Of a stretch of DNA of 64,000 bases, positions 34,936 through 43,019 are shown piece by piece. The notes beneath the pieces were generated by a model, which ran no database searches, was not told the origin of the DNA, and was given only the letters and a program-made list of their open reading frames with translations. This DNA is from Myxococcales bacterium 68-20 (GTDB lineage: Bacteria; Myxococcota_A; Polyangia; Polyangiales; Polyangiaceae): contig MKVQ01000019.1 of NCBI GenBank assembly GCA_001899635.1, positions 169,858-233,857 of the forward strand. Reading direction: 5' to 3'. The position numbers and the translations under genes were made by a program. Every line of letters begins with the position of its first letter. Position 1 is the first letter of the stretch.

Positions 34936-35889
34936 TCAGCCGTTCCGCTTGCGCGCGGCGGCGCGGCTTGCGCGCTCGGCAGCCATATGGCCGGGATCGA
35001 AGCACCAGCGCGGAAAGACCGTGCGGCCACTGAACAGCCGCGCGAAGTTGCGCAGGACGCCCAGGTCCAGGCCATGGCCGCCGCGCAGCGCCGCGCGCAG
35101 ATAGTCGGAAAGCAGCCGGCACAGATAGGCGCCCCACCGGCCGCGCCCGATCGCGGCGATCAGGCGCGGCCGCCAATAGGGCAGCACATCGGCAATGTTC
35201 GAGTTGAGCTGGGCGAAGGGCATATACGAGCGATTGCTCTGGTGCAGGCGATAATAACCGAGAGTCTGGCGCGTGGTGTGGAAGCCTGCGCCGACCAGTG
35301 CGAGCCGCAGTTGGAACTCCCAGTCGCAGGTCTCTGTAAACAGCACATGCTGCCCGTCGAACTCGGTCCGCTCCAGCAGCGCGCGGCGCCAGATGCTGAA
35401 GCAAAGGCTGTAGGGATTGTGCAGCAGTACCGTGGCGACCGGTTCGGGATCGTCGCCCTCCGGGATCGTCGTGGCGACCCGAGGCAGGGTGCGCGCGCCG
35501 GTCGTGGTGTCGAGCCATTCGAAGCGCGCGGCGACGAAGTCCGCGCCGGTGGACTCGGCCAGCGCGATCAGCCGCGCGCACATCTCGGGCTCGATCAGGT
35601 CGTCGCTGTCGAGCTTGAGTACATAAGTGCCGCGCGCTTCGCGGAACAGCCGCTCATATTGCGGCCCCACGTCGAGATTGGTTTCGTTGCGATGGAGCAC
35701 GAAGCGAGGATCGTCGCCAAAGCGTTGGTTGAGCCATTCCCAGGTGCCATCGGTCGAGCGGTCGTCGCGGATGACGACCTCATAGTCGGTGAAGCTCTGC
35801 GCCAGCACGCTGTCGAGCGTGCTCTCCAGGAAGGGCATGCCGTTGTAGACCGGCATGCAGATCGAGAGCAGGGGGGCGGGGCCGCTCAT
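34936..35889 (-). CDS. GT2-family glycosyltransferase (foreign, alphaproteobacterial-like)
   Basis: 317 residues from ATG 35889, overlapping the stop of a truncated flippase gene (ATGA). GT-A fold: SICMPVYNGMPFLESTLDSV, VVIRDDRSTDGTWEWL, YVLKLDSDDLIEPE (DxD-type metal site DSDD) and TETCDWEFQLRLALVGAG, where acceptor-side EDW-like residues normally sit. It is complete and could be functional. Wording and codon choice differ from neighbours and resemble sphingomonad polysaccharide genes (impression from memory, not a search). A recombinase relic begins at the base after its stop codon, so this is the edge of a transferred block. Confidence 0.88.
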   Translation of the reverse strand: MSGPAPLLSICMPVYNGMPFLESTLDSVLAQSFTDYEVVIRDDRSTDGTWEWLNQRFGDDPRFVLHRNETNLDVGPQYERLFREARGTYVLKLDSDDLIEPEMCARLIALAESTGADFVAARFEWLDTTTGARTLPRVATTIPEGDDPEPVATVLLHNPYSLCFSIWRRALLERTEFDGQHVLFTETCDWEFQLRLALVGAGFHTTRQTLGYYRLHQSNRSYMPFAQLNSNIADVLPYWRPRLIAAIGRGRWGAYLCRLLSDYLRAALRGGHGLDLGVLRNFARLFSGRTVFPRWCFDPGHMAAERASRAAARKRNG

Positions 35890-36235
35890 GTCGATGGCTC
35901 CGTTCCGCGCCTGGCAAACAAAGAGGGGCGCGCGAACCCGATCTGGTTGAGGACGAGATAGGGCAGAGAATAGAGCAGCCCCGAATAGAGCCCGAACAGC
36001 ACGACCGAGTGCAACGTGCTCAAATCAGTCGTGAGGATCAGGCCGACCTGACCGCCGGCCTGGATCAGCGTGCAGACCGGCTCGAACCGGTTCCAGCCCT
36101 TCACCCGCAAGACCAGCACGCAATAGCCGCCGAACACGCCCAGCGCCGTCGCCCCCGAGATCAGCAGCACGTCCTCCAGATTGCCATATTTCGCCCCCGC
36201 GAGCCACAGCACCAAGTCGGTCCGCGCCACAGCGT
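35886..36235 (-). pseudogene. Polysaccharide flippase (Wzx-like), C-terminal fragment
   Basis: About 116 codons of a polytopic transporter end are preserved: RTDLVLWLAGAKYGNLEDVL, LISGATALGVFGGYCVLVLR, LIQAGGQVGLILTTDLSTLH and LFGLYSGLLYSLPYLVLNQI, with a short polar tail. This matches the last three or four helices of oligosaccharide flippases. Upstream of about 36235 the resemblance stops and IS3-like debris begins, so the N-terminal ~300 residues were lost. The fragment is coupled to the GT2 gene by ATGA, showing they once formed one operon. A complete flippase gene exists at 41000-42259. Confidence 0.65.
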
Positions 36236-36599
36236 CACTGTGACTCCAATGACCAATAGATTGCGGGGGCGCGGTCGAGGCGGTGCCGGTGGCCCAGCGC
36301 TGTACGCGGTTCCGTAATCTATCGTTGGACGGAGCCGATGCGCGGCAGCGACGAGGCCGTGTCAGTCGGGGGTATGGGAAAGTTGGCGGAGCGCATGGCG
36401 ACGGGAAGCGCGGAAGGTGGCTCGAGCGAGCCTTCTTCGCGTGTCGCGCGGTCGATGAGCCGGGTCGCGTCGGCGATCGGACGGCGTGGAGCGCCGATAC
36501 GGCGGGCTCTTTCGGAGATGCGGGCGGAGGAATGCCGTCCCGCGATCGCCAATGGATCGCCGGTGAGCCGAGGGCATGCGAGTGGTGGCGCTCACGCGG

Positions 36600-37134
36600 C
36601 CTCCGGCGGCGTGCGGCAACGCGGGCTGGGAAGCGCGGTGCGGACTCGCGGGCTCGTCCTGCACTCCGACAACGGCGGGCCGATGCGCGGCATCGACGAT
36701 GCTGGCGACACTGCAGCGCCTCGGCATCGTGCCCTCCTTCAGTCGTCCGAAGGTGAGCGACGACAATCCTTTCATCGAGTCCCTTTTTCGCACGCTCAAA
36801 TACCGACCGGAGTACCCACCCAAACCCTTCGACACCGCGCGAGCGTGGGTCGCGGGTTTCGTCGGCTGGCACACCACCCGAGCACCGGCACAGCGGCATT
36901 CGCTTCGTGACGCCGAACGAGCGACACAACGGCCGATAGAATGCCGTCGTCGCGCACCGTGAGCGCGTCTACGAACGAGCGCGTCGGAAGAATCCGAACC
37001 GCTGGTCCGGTGTGCTCCGCAACTGGTCACCCGCTCCCGCAGTCTTCCTCAACCCCAAACGAGCTGAGGAGACGATCGCCGGCACAACGACCTCATGAGC
37101 CTTCACGACAAGGCGACATCTATTTTGACACTCA
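36600..37134 (+). pseudogene. IS3-family transposase (OrfB) relic with right terminus
   Basis: Three frames together give the end of an rve-type transposase. GLVLHSDNGGPMRG (36650) contains the catalytic HSDNG. MLATLQRLGIVPSFSRPKVS, DDNPFIESLFRTLKYRPEYP and FVGWHTTR follow in the next frame. A third frame reads IRFVTPNERHNGR, a TAG, HRERVYERARRKNPNRWSGV and ends at TGA 37096-37098. The first Asp and N-terminal half are unrecognisable. After the stop, GGCGACATCTATTTTGACAC followed by TCA (to 37134) looks like the right inverted repeat of an IS3 element. The same terminus occurs inverted at 63952. Confidence 0.8.
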
Positions 37135-37354
37135 CCGCTAGCATCGCGGTGATGCAACGACGGCAACATCGACCGTTGAGGCAACACGGCATCGTGTCGC
37201 GAAGCCGCTCGATCGCGTCCACCACAAGCGCGCCCTCTTCACTCCGCCGCGACGGAGTCGCACCCTTCACGGTTCGCCACGGACGGACACGTTGCTGCCT
37301 TCTTTCAAGCCTCGACGTCCGCCGCCGATCTCGAACGCACGCTTCCTCCGCTAC

Positions 37355-37481
37355 GAGATGGAGCGAAATCGCGGTGGGGCGTACGGGGTAAAGCGGGAAA
37401 GCCACCCGACTTGCGCCCTCGCCCTCAAGGTTCGCGAAGGCGGACCGATGAGGCACGCATGGGACTTGTCGCGCAGCAGGC
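37355..37481 (+). repeat. Imperfect ~130-bp direct repeat, copy 2
   Basis: Second copy of the leader found at 23410-23540. Similarity starts at GAGATGGAGCGAAATCGCGG and runs through the ATG at 37459 and seven following codons. The hairpin arm is degraded in this copy. It leads straight into a fragment of a glycosyltransferase gene. Confidence 0.85.
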
Positions 37482-37530
37482 GGCCGGGAGCAACGTCCTC
37501 GATCGCAACCTCACGAGGGCACCGACGTGA
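37459..37530 (+). pseudogene. In-frame chimera: Wzc-like start joined to glycosyltransferase fragment
   Basis: ATG 37459 encodes MGLVAQQA, identical to the start of the Wzc-like protein at 23518. One codon later it runs in the same frame into GSNVLDRNLTRAPT, the internal segment GSNVLDRNLTRTPT of the glycosyltransferase at 26050, then a stop at 37528-37530. The DNA 37486-37526 matches 26290-26330 with two mismatches. The simplest account is a duplicated wzc-to-glycosyltransferase segment collapsed by one internal deletion. Twenty-three residues are too few to be a functional enzyme, though the peptide could be translated. Confidence 0.75.
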
Positions 37531-37634
37531 TGGCGGAGCGAAGCTTGGCGCTGAACGACAGGGTTCGCGACCGCCGGAATGGCGCCGCGCGCCAGTGAAG
37601 GGTGTGCCCGCGAGGCGCCGAAGGAGCTGGGACG

Positions 37635-38297
37635 TTGGATCCGACGAACGACGACGCTACGCGCGCAGCGCTATCGAAGGGCAGCAGCAATCACGCCATC
37701 TACGCGAGCGTGGCGTCGGTGCTCGCCGAGGCCGGCGGCGAGCCGGGTACCCTCGTGGACGTCGGCGCGGGCGCCGGCGGTCTGTTTCCCTACGTTCGCC
37801 AAGCGTGCCGCACGTACGTCGGCTGCGACCTGGTTCGCTACGACGGGTTTCCGAGCGGTCCGGAGGCGCGATTCGTCGAGGCGAATCTGAACGGCCCGCC
37901 CTTTCCGATCGAGGGTGGATGCGCCGACGTAGTCGTCGCGGCCGAGGTCATCGAGCACCTGGAGAATCCCCGGGCGTTCGTGCGTGAGCTGCGGCGCATC
38001 GCGAAGCGCGGCGCTCTCGTCGTGGTGACCACACCGAACCAGGCGAGCTTTCTCAGCAAGCTCACACTGGTCCTCAAGGACCAGTTCAACGCCTTCCAAG
38101 ACGGCTTGTACCCGGCGCACATCACGGCGCTGGTCCCCATCGATCTGGTGCGGATCGCTCGCGAGGCGGGGCTGCGCGAGCCGGAGTTGCGCTTCACGCA
38201 CGCCGGGCGTGTCCCGCTCACGGGCCGCAACTGGCCCGCCGTCCTGCGGGGCAAACGCTTCAGCGACAACGTGCTGCTGGTGGCCCGTGCCCCCTGA
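37635..38297 (+). CDS. Class I SAM-dependent methyltransferase (polysaccharide-associated)
   Basis: 220 residues. TTG 37635 is chosen because AAGGAG stands nine bases before it; GTG 37602 is an alternative without a ribosome site. Rossmann motifs: LVDVGAGAGGLFPYVRQ (motif I), YVGCDLVRYDGFPSGPEARF (motif II), CADVVVAAEVIEHLENPRAF (motif III/post) and ALVVVTTPNQASFLSKLTLV. This is the Methyltransf_11/23-like group often found in sugar polymer clusters, where they methylate sugars or control chain ends. The gene overlaps the next glycosyltransferase by 11 bases. Target not predictable. Confidence 0.85.
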   Translation: MDPTNDDATRAALSKGSSNHAIYASVASVLAEAGGEPGTLVDVGAGAGGLFPYVRQACRTYVGCDLVRYDGFPSGPEARFVEANLNGPPFPIEGGCADVVVAAEVIEHLENPRAFVRELRRIAKRGALVVVTTPNQASFLSKLTLVLKDQFNAFQDGLYPAHITALVPIDLVRIAREAGLREPELRFTHAGRVPLTGRNWPAVLRGKRFSDNVLLVARAP

Positions 38298-39507
38298 GGG
38301 ATCGGCGGGGAGCGGGCGCGCGGGCGGGAATCCCGAGGCCCGCGAACCGGGGCCCACGCCGACGCGCGCGGCGGCTCCCCTGCGGGTGCTGCATGTCTAC
38401 AGCGGCAACCTGTTCGGCGGCGTGGAAACGCTGCTGCTCACCCTCGCTCGGGAGCGGGCGAGCGCGGCCGCGCTGTCGCATGAGTTCGCACTGTGCTTCG
38501 ACGGGCGGCTCTCGCGCCAGCTGGCCTCCGAGGGAGCCGTGATTCACCGCCTCGGCGAGGTGCGGTTCAGCCGCCCCTGGTCCGTGTTGCGCGCGCGGGG
38601 CGAGCTGCGCGCCGTGCTGCGCCGGCAACCCACGGACGTCGTCGTCTGTCACTCGCCGTGGAGCCACGCGGCGTTCGGTCCCGCGATCGCGCGCGCGCGG
38701 CGTCCGCTCGTGTTCTTCCTGCACGACGCCGTCCAGGGGCGTCACTGGCTCGAGCGCTGGGCGTCTCGGACGCGTCCCGACGTGGTGGTCTGCAATAGCC
38801 GCTACACCGCCGGAACGATCCCAAACATGTTCCCCGCAGCCGCGTCGCGCGTGGTGCACCTTCCCGTGGCGCCGGGCGCGCCGTCCGGCGGCGTCGAGGA
38901 GCGCCGTCGAACGCGCGCGCGCCTCGGCGCAACGGAGGAGGACGTCGTCGTCATCCAGGTAAGCCGTCTCGAGCGCTGGAAAGGGCACGCCTTGCACCTC
39001 GACGCGCTGGCGCGTGTGCGCCACCTGCCGCGCTGGAGATGTTGGATCGTGGGCGGCGCGCAGCGCCCGTCCGAACAGCAGTACCTCGAGGAGCTGCAGG
39101 CCCAGGCCGCGCGGAGCGGAATTGCGGACCGCGTGCGGTTCTTGGGGCAGCGCGACGACGTGCCGAGCCTGCTCGCCGCGGCCGACGTGCACTGCCAGCC
39201 GAACACGGGGCCCGAGCCGTTCGGCATCACGTTCGTCGAGGCGCTGTACGCTGGCCTCCCGGTCGTCACCACGGCGATGGGCGGCGCCCTCGAGATCGTC
39301 GACGAGCGCTGCGGGCTGCTGGTCCCCCCGGATGCCGGGGCGCTCGCCGCCGGTCTCGAGCGCCTGCTGCTCAGCGCCGAGGAGCGCGCGCGTCTGGGTG
39401 CGGCGGCTCCCGGCCGCGCGCAGCAGCTGTGCGACCCGGGCGCGCGGCTCGCGGATCTGGCGCGGGCGTTCGAGGTCGCGGTCGCTTCGCGGAGCGCAAC
39501 GCCGTGA
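38287..39507 (+). CDS. GT4-family glycosyltransferase
   Basis: 406 residues from GTG 38287, inside the last codons of the methyltransferase; longer frames only re-read that gene. After a ~35-residue Pro/Gly/Ala lead the GT-B fold starts RVLHVYSGNLFGGVETLLLT (GGVE loop). Donor half: VVVIQVSRLERWKGHALHLD, WIVGGAQRPSEQQYLEELQA, VRFLGQRDDVPSLLAAADVH and PEPFGITFVEALYAG (E-x7-E). Complete and probably active. Higher GC and heavier Ala/Arg content than the 26-34 kb glycosyltransferases suggest a different origin for this pair of genes. Confidence 0.9.
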   Translation: MPPEGSAGSGRAGGNPEAREPGPTPTRAAAPLRVLHVYSGNLFGGVETLLLTLARERASAAALSHEFALCFDGRLSRQLASEGAVIHRLGEVRFSRPWSVLRARGELRAVLRRQPTDVVVCHSPWSHAAFGPAIARARRPLVFFLHDAVQGRHWLERWASRTRPDVVVCNSRYTAGTIPNMFPAAASRVVHLPVAPGAPSGGVEERRRTRARLGATEEDVVVIQVSRLERWKGHALHLDALARVRHLPRWRCWIVGGAQRPSEQQYLEELQAQAARSGIADRVRFLGQRDDVPSLLAAADVHCQPNTGPEPFGITFVEALYAGLPVVTTAMGGALEIVDERCGLLVPPDAGALAAGLERLLLSAEERARLGAAAPGRAQQLCDPGARLADLARAFEVAVASRSATP

Positions 39508-39767
39508 GCACCGCGGCGTCGCGCGGGCGCCCCCCGCAGGCCTCGGCCCCCGTGCCGCCGACTGCGCCAGAGAGGGGCCGCGCGCGCTGGCTCCTGGGCT
39601 ATTCGCAAAGGCCTCAGGTCAACCCTGACCGCCAGATCGATTTGCTGCTTGACGTGGCGCAGGCGGCCGTTCGTGCCGAGAATCTGCCGGCGGAGGCGGG
39701 CGCTTCCCAGCCGCAATCCGATCCGGGCAGCTGGCAGCGGCGCTCACACGGAAGGATCGGTCCCTGA
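39504..39767 (+). pseudogene. Chimeric stump: start of one gene joined to end of another
   Basis: GTG 39504 overlaps the glycosyltransferase stop and opens an 87-residue frame. The first ~32 residues (VSTAASRGRPPQASAPVPPT...) are Pro/Ala-rich like the start of the preceding enzyme and in its codon style. From about 39600 the style changes (VNPDRQIDLLLDVAQAAVRA) and the frame ends at a TGA that overlaps the ATG of the deacetylase gene. I read it as a host gene start fused to the 3' end of a foreign gene at the left junction of the second foreign block. Either half alone is too short to identify. Confidence 0.5.
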
Positions 39768-40639
39768 TGCTTCGCAGGATTCTCGCGCGCGCAAAGAGAG
39801 AATGGAGCTTGGTCGCGGATGGGCCGCTTCGGCGCCGGTTGCAAGCGCGCTCCCGTCTTCCCCGCGGCACGGTTGCGTTGAACGAATTGCCGTCCCGTTC
39901 CGTGCTTCTGGTAGTGGCGCATCCCGACGATGAGGTGATCTCGGCCGGTGGCTTGCTAGGCCGCTTCCCGCGCGCCGGGGTAATCTGCTTGACCAATGGC
40001 GCGCCGTATCGGGGTAGCTTCACGAAGAATGCGGGCTTCGACAATTGGATGGATTATGCGCGAACGCGTGACGGCGAGGCCAAGGCGGCGCTCGCGCTTC
40101 TTGGGCGCGATGTGCCAAGTTACAATCTTGGCATTCCCGACCAGGGGAGCGTGGATCACCTGGTGGCGGCCGCCCGCCACCTCTTGCCCAGGCTGAAGTC
40201 GGGGTTCGACTGCGTCCTCACCCATGCCTATGAAGGCGGTCACACCGATCACGACTCCGCGGCTTTCACCGTCCATGCCGCCTGCGCCTTGATCGCCAAG
40301 GCAGGGGGTGTCCCGCCGCTCATCGTGGAAGCGCCGCTCTACAACTTCCCCGATGGAAAACTCGTCTGGAGCAAATTCCTGCCGAACGACGATGCCGGAC
40401 CGGTGTCCGTGTTTCCGCTGTCGGCCGCGGAACAGGATCGCAAGCGGCGGATGTTCGAATGCCACCGGACCCAGAAAGAGATTTTCACCAATGTCGGGTT
40501 GCAAACCGAGCTGTTCCGGCAGGCACCCCGCTATCATTTCTCCGCGCCGCCGCATGTCGACGAAGTCGGCTTCTGGAACTGGGGCAGGTGCGCCTGGCTG
40601 GCGATGCGCGAATTAGGCTTGTGCGAGGAACTGGCATGA
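39767..40639 (+). CDS. PIG-L/LmbE-family deacetylase (foreign, alphaproteobacterial-like)
   Basis: 290 residues; ATG 39767 shares its A with the preceding TGA. The zinc-site motif VLLVVAHPDDEVISAGGLL is near residue 45 and the third ligand is in THAYEGGHTDHDSAAFTVHA. Between them are VICLTNGAPYRGSF and YNLGIPDQGSVDHLVAAARH. The family hydrolyses N-acetyl groups of sugars (GlcNAc-type substrates), so here it probably deacetylates a polysaccharide precursor or component. It is full length. As with the GT2 gene, codon choice looks sphingomonad-like. It faces away from the flippase and ends in relic DNA. Confidence 0.88.
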   Translation: MLRRILARAKREWSLVADGPLRRRLQARSRLPRGTVALNELPSRSVLLVVAHPDDEVISAGGLLGRFPRAGVICLTNGAPYRGSFTKNAGFDNWMDYARTRDGEAKAALALLGRDVPSYNLGIPDQGSVDHLVAAARHLLPRLKSGFDCVLTHAYEGGHTDHDSAAFTVHAACALIAKAGGVPPLIVEAPLYNFPDGKLVWSKFLPNDDAGPVSVFPLSAAEQDRKRRMFECHRTQKEIFTNVGLQTELFRQAPRYHFSAPPHVDEVGFWNWGRCAWLAMRELGLCEELA

Positions 40640-40689
40640 AGCGCCTTCGAAACCGTGTCTGCGCGGTGCGCGTCGGCGGCAGGAATTGA

Positions 40690-40875
40690 GTCCATGCGAG
40701 TGACGGTAACGCGGCTCGCGCGTTCCTCTTCGACGACCCATCGAGGACGAGAAGCTCTCCGCGATCCGCGCTGCCCACGCCGACACGGGCGCCAGCGCGA
40801 CCGCCATGGCCGCCGAGCTCTTCGCTCCGGGCTCTGGACCTGAACGCCTCGTAGAGCGTGAGGTAGCTCATCGTG
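40690..40875 (-). pseudogene. Glycosyltransferase C-terminal relic
   Basis: On the minus strand, HWPTMSYLTLYEAFRSRARS resembles the C-terminal AQMAMSYLTLYETLSAA of the glycosyltransferase at 29737. The 24 bases 40848-40871 are an exact inverted match to 30817-30840. Downstream residues are Arg/Ala/Gly-rich with no domain. Nothing of the enzyme's catalytic part remains. Confidence 0.55.
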
Positions 40876-40999
40876 GGCCAATGCGATTTGAGCTGCGGTC
40901 AATTGCGCCCTGGACACGGGCTTCGTCTTCAGTCCTTATATCGCACGGCTGCGTGCTCTAGCACTCGTCAGGAAGTCGCGCGCGATGCAGACGAGCATC

Positions 41000-42259
41000 T
41001 CACTGTCTCTTGCGCAGGCCGCTCCAGAGCGCGGCGTAGACGACGACCAGCTCCATGACGTTCACTGCCAGCGAGGCGGTGATCGCGCCCATCGTGCCCC
41101 AGCGCGGAATCCACCAGAGACCGAGCACCACGCCGACGAGCAGCTTAGCGAGGCTCAGTATCGCAAGCCCCCTCGTCCATCCCCACGCATTGAGGACCAG
41201 GTCCACCGGATTGGCCAGCAGTATTACCAGGGCGTTGACGATAAGCAGTTGAACCAGCGGGCCGATGCCGGCGTACTTCCCGCCCGCGATCCAGATGAGG
41301 AGGGGAGGGGCGAGCCAGCAGAAGGCCACGGTGCCCATCGCGAAGGGGATCAGGAAGAGCTTGAGCCTCGAGAGGTAGTGCCGGATCTCGTGCACCCCCT
41401 TCGCTGCGCTCAGCCGGGGCAGGAGGGTGGTGGTGAGCGCGGTGATCGCGAAGTCGATCGGGAGCGTGAGGCGTCCAGCTGCGCCAAAAGAGCTTAGATC
41501 GGCATTACCATGAAAATGGGCTATGATGTGATAGTTGATCTGACCGCCAAAGGTAAATGGAATCATCGCGACCACGAGCCAGCGATTGTAGGTCCTGGTT
41601 TCGGCTTCGAGGTGGGGTCCAACTTTTGCGGGCGCATTGAGCGTCTCCCGGGTGCTTCCCCCGAGCGCGCTCCAGGCGACGAACAGCAGCGGCGCGAGCG
41701 CGTAGACCCAAGCGGCGGCCCAGAGGGTCAGCGTGCCGGCGAGGAAAGCCCCTGTGCAGAGTGCGAGTCGCAGGGCGGCTGAGCCGATCTGCTGCGCGAG
41801 AAAGGCTGGGTAACGCTGCCGGACGCGGTAGTCGTTCTGGACGAACATGAAGAGGCACGTCAGCCAGGCGCCGAGGGCCGCGGCGCGCAGGTAGCGCGCG
41901 AAGTCCGGCCGCCCATAGATCGACTCCGCGACCCAGGGCGCGAGCAGCGCCGCGCCCGCCGCGAGGAGCCCGGCCGAGAGCAGGGTCCGGCGGAAGAAGC
42001 GGGCCCGGAGCGCGGCGAAGACAGCCTCGTCGCGATGCTTGGCGCCGAAGCGCACGAAGGTCTCGGGCCATCCGAGGTGAATGAAGCCGGCCAGCAGCAT
42101 CATCGCCGAGTTGAAGAGCGAGAAGAGCCCATAGTCGTCCAGGCTGAGCGCGCGAAGCAGCAGCACGTTCAACCCGAAGCCCATGACGGCCTGGATCATC
42201 TGCCCGGCGAGGACGAGCTGGGTGGCGCGCCCGGTCCTCGAGCCGAGCGCCGACCGCAT
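41000..42259 (-). CDS. Polysaccharide flippase (Wzx/MATE-like)
   Basis: 419 residues from ATG 42259 (MRSALGSRTGRATQLVLAGQ); the open frame extends to 42457 but that part is Pro/Gly-rich and not membrane-like. About twelve helices are visible: LVLAGQMIQAVMGFGLNVLL, LLAGFIHLGWPETFVRFG, LLSAGLLAAGAALLAPWVAE, LRLALCTGAFLAGTLTLWAA, through LAILSLAKLLVGVVLGLWWI and ASLAVNVMELVVVYAALWSG. This is the polysaccharide transporter/flippase family that moves lipid-linked repeat units across the inner membrane. It is the only intact flippase in the cluster. Runs opposite to the barrel and polymerase genes, in line behind the Wza-like gene 164 bp upstream. Confidence 0.9.
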   Translation of the reverse strand: MRSALGSRTGRATQLVLAGQMIQAVMGFGLNVLLLRALSLDDYGLFSLFNSAMMLLAGFIHLGWPETFVRFGAKHRDEAVFAALRARFFRRTLLSAGLLAAGAALLAPWVAESIYGRPDFARYLRAAALGAWLTCLFMFVQNDYRVRQRYPAFLAQQIGSAALRLALCTGAFLAGTLTLWAAAWVYALAPLLFVAWSALGGSTRETLNAPAKVGPHLEAETRTYNRWLVVAMIPFTFGGQINYHIIAHFHGNADLSSFGAAGRLTLPIDFAITALTTTLLPRLSAAKGVHEIRHYLSRLKLFLIPFAMGTVAFCWLAPPLLIWIAGGKYAGIGPLVQLLIVNALVILLANPVDLVLNAWGWTRGLAILSLAKLLVGVVLGLWWIPRWGTMGAITASLAVNVMELVVVYAALWSGLRKRQ

Positions 42260-42422
42260 GTCTCGGAGCGTCGCACCCGCCACCGCGGCGAGGCTCAAGC
42301 GCCGGACCTCACTGCGGTACTGATACGCGCAGCCCTCGTGGCCGCCAGGGGCAGGCGGCGGACCTGCCGTGAGGACGAGCAAGCGCGCAGGCGGCGCGTT
42401 GCCCCAGGAGCCCCCAGGTTCA

Positions 42423-43019
42423 TCAGAACATCCATGCGGGGACGTAGAGCTCATCACCTGGAAGGAGGAACATGTTGCTCGCCCTCCCTTCGGAAATCGC
42501 CTGAAGGTTGACCTGGAAGACGCGCTGCACGTTGCCCTCGGTGCGCGTGATATGCACCTTCGTCGGCGCCGCCATCGACGTGAAGCCTCCCGCCAGGCTA
42601 ACGGCCTGAGACAGCGTTATCGACTCGCTGAACGGGAATACGCCCGGATGCTGAACCTGGCCGTAGATGGTGATCCGCTTGCTGTTCATCTCTTTCACGT
42701 AGACCGTGACTTGAGGCTCGCGCACGTAGGTCGACAGTCGCTCGCGGAGCACGCCGGCGACCTCACCTGCCAAGAGCCCACGGACAACGAGGCGTCCGAC
42801 CAAAGGAAAGTCGATCGAGCCCTGCGAGTCGACGCGATAGGCGCCGCTCAGGTCAGGCTCTGCGAACACCCTGACGTCGAAGACGTCGCCCGGACCGAGA
42901 CTGGCGTCGACGACCGGCCGCGCCCCGGCGGGCTTGACCCGATCGAACGCCGAAGAGGAGCAACCGATTGAGCCGGCCAAGACGAAGATGAGGTTCCGCG
43001 CGATGGGCGGGACTCGCAT
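42423..43019 (-). CDS. Wza-like polysaccharide export lipoprotein
   Basis: 198 residues from ATG 43019. Signal LIFVLAGSIGC ends in a lipobox-like SIGC. A polysaccharide-export domain follows: ASLGPGDVFDVRVFAEPDLS, RVDSQGSIDFPLVGRLVVRG and LRERLSTYVREPQVTVYVKE. Then one SLBB-type module: ITIYGQVQHPGVFPFSESIT, LSQAVSLAGGFTSMAAPTKV, ending PGDELYVPAWMF. Shorter than E. coli Wza (no C-terminal amphipathic helix domain), as is usual in myxobacteria, where a separate barrel may complete the channel. The barrel gene at 43352 is divergent from it and is an obvious partner. Confidence 0.93.
   Translation of the reverse strand: MRVPPIARNLIFVLAGSIGCSSSAFDRVKPAGARPVVDASLGPGDVFDVRVFAEPDLSGAYRVDSQGSIDFPLVGRLVVRGLLAGEVAGVLRERLSTYVREPQVTVYVKEMNSKRITIYGQVQHPGVFPFSESITLSQAVSLAGGFTSMAAPTKVHITRTEGNVQRVFQVNLQAISEGRASNMFLLPGDELYVPAWMF

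Noticed and set aside
36237..36263. Left terminus of the IS3 element
   Set aside because: The sequence starts TGAC as IS3 ends do, but the following bases do not pair convincingly with the right end at 37112-37134.
35886..36929. Full 347-residue protein in the flippase-fragment frame
   Set aside because: Only the last ~116 residues are transporter-like; the rest is antisense to the IS3 relic and has no membrane character.
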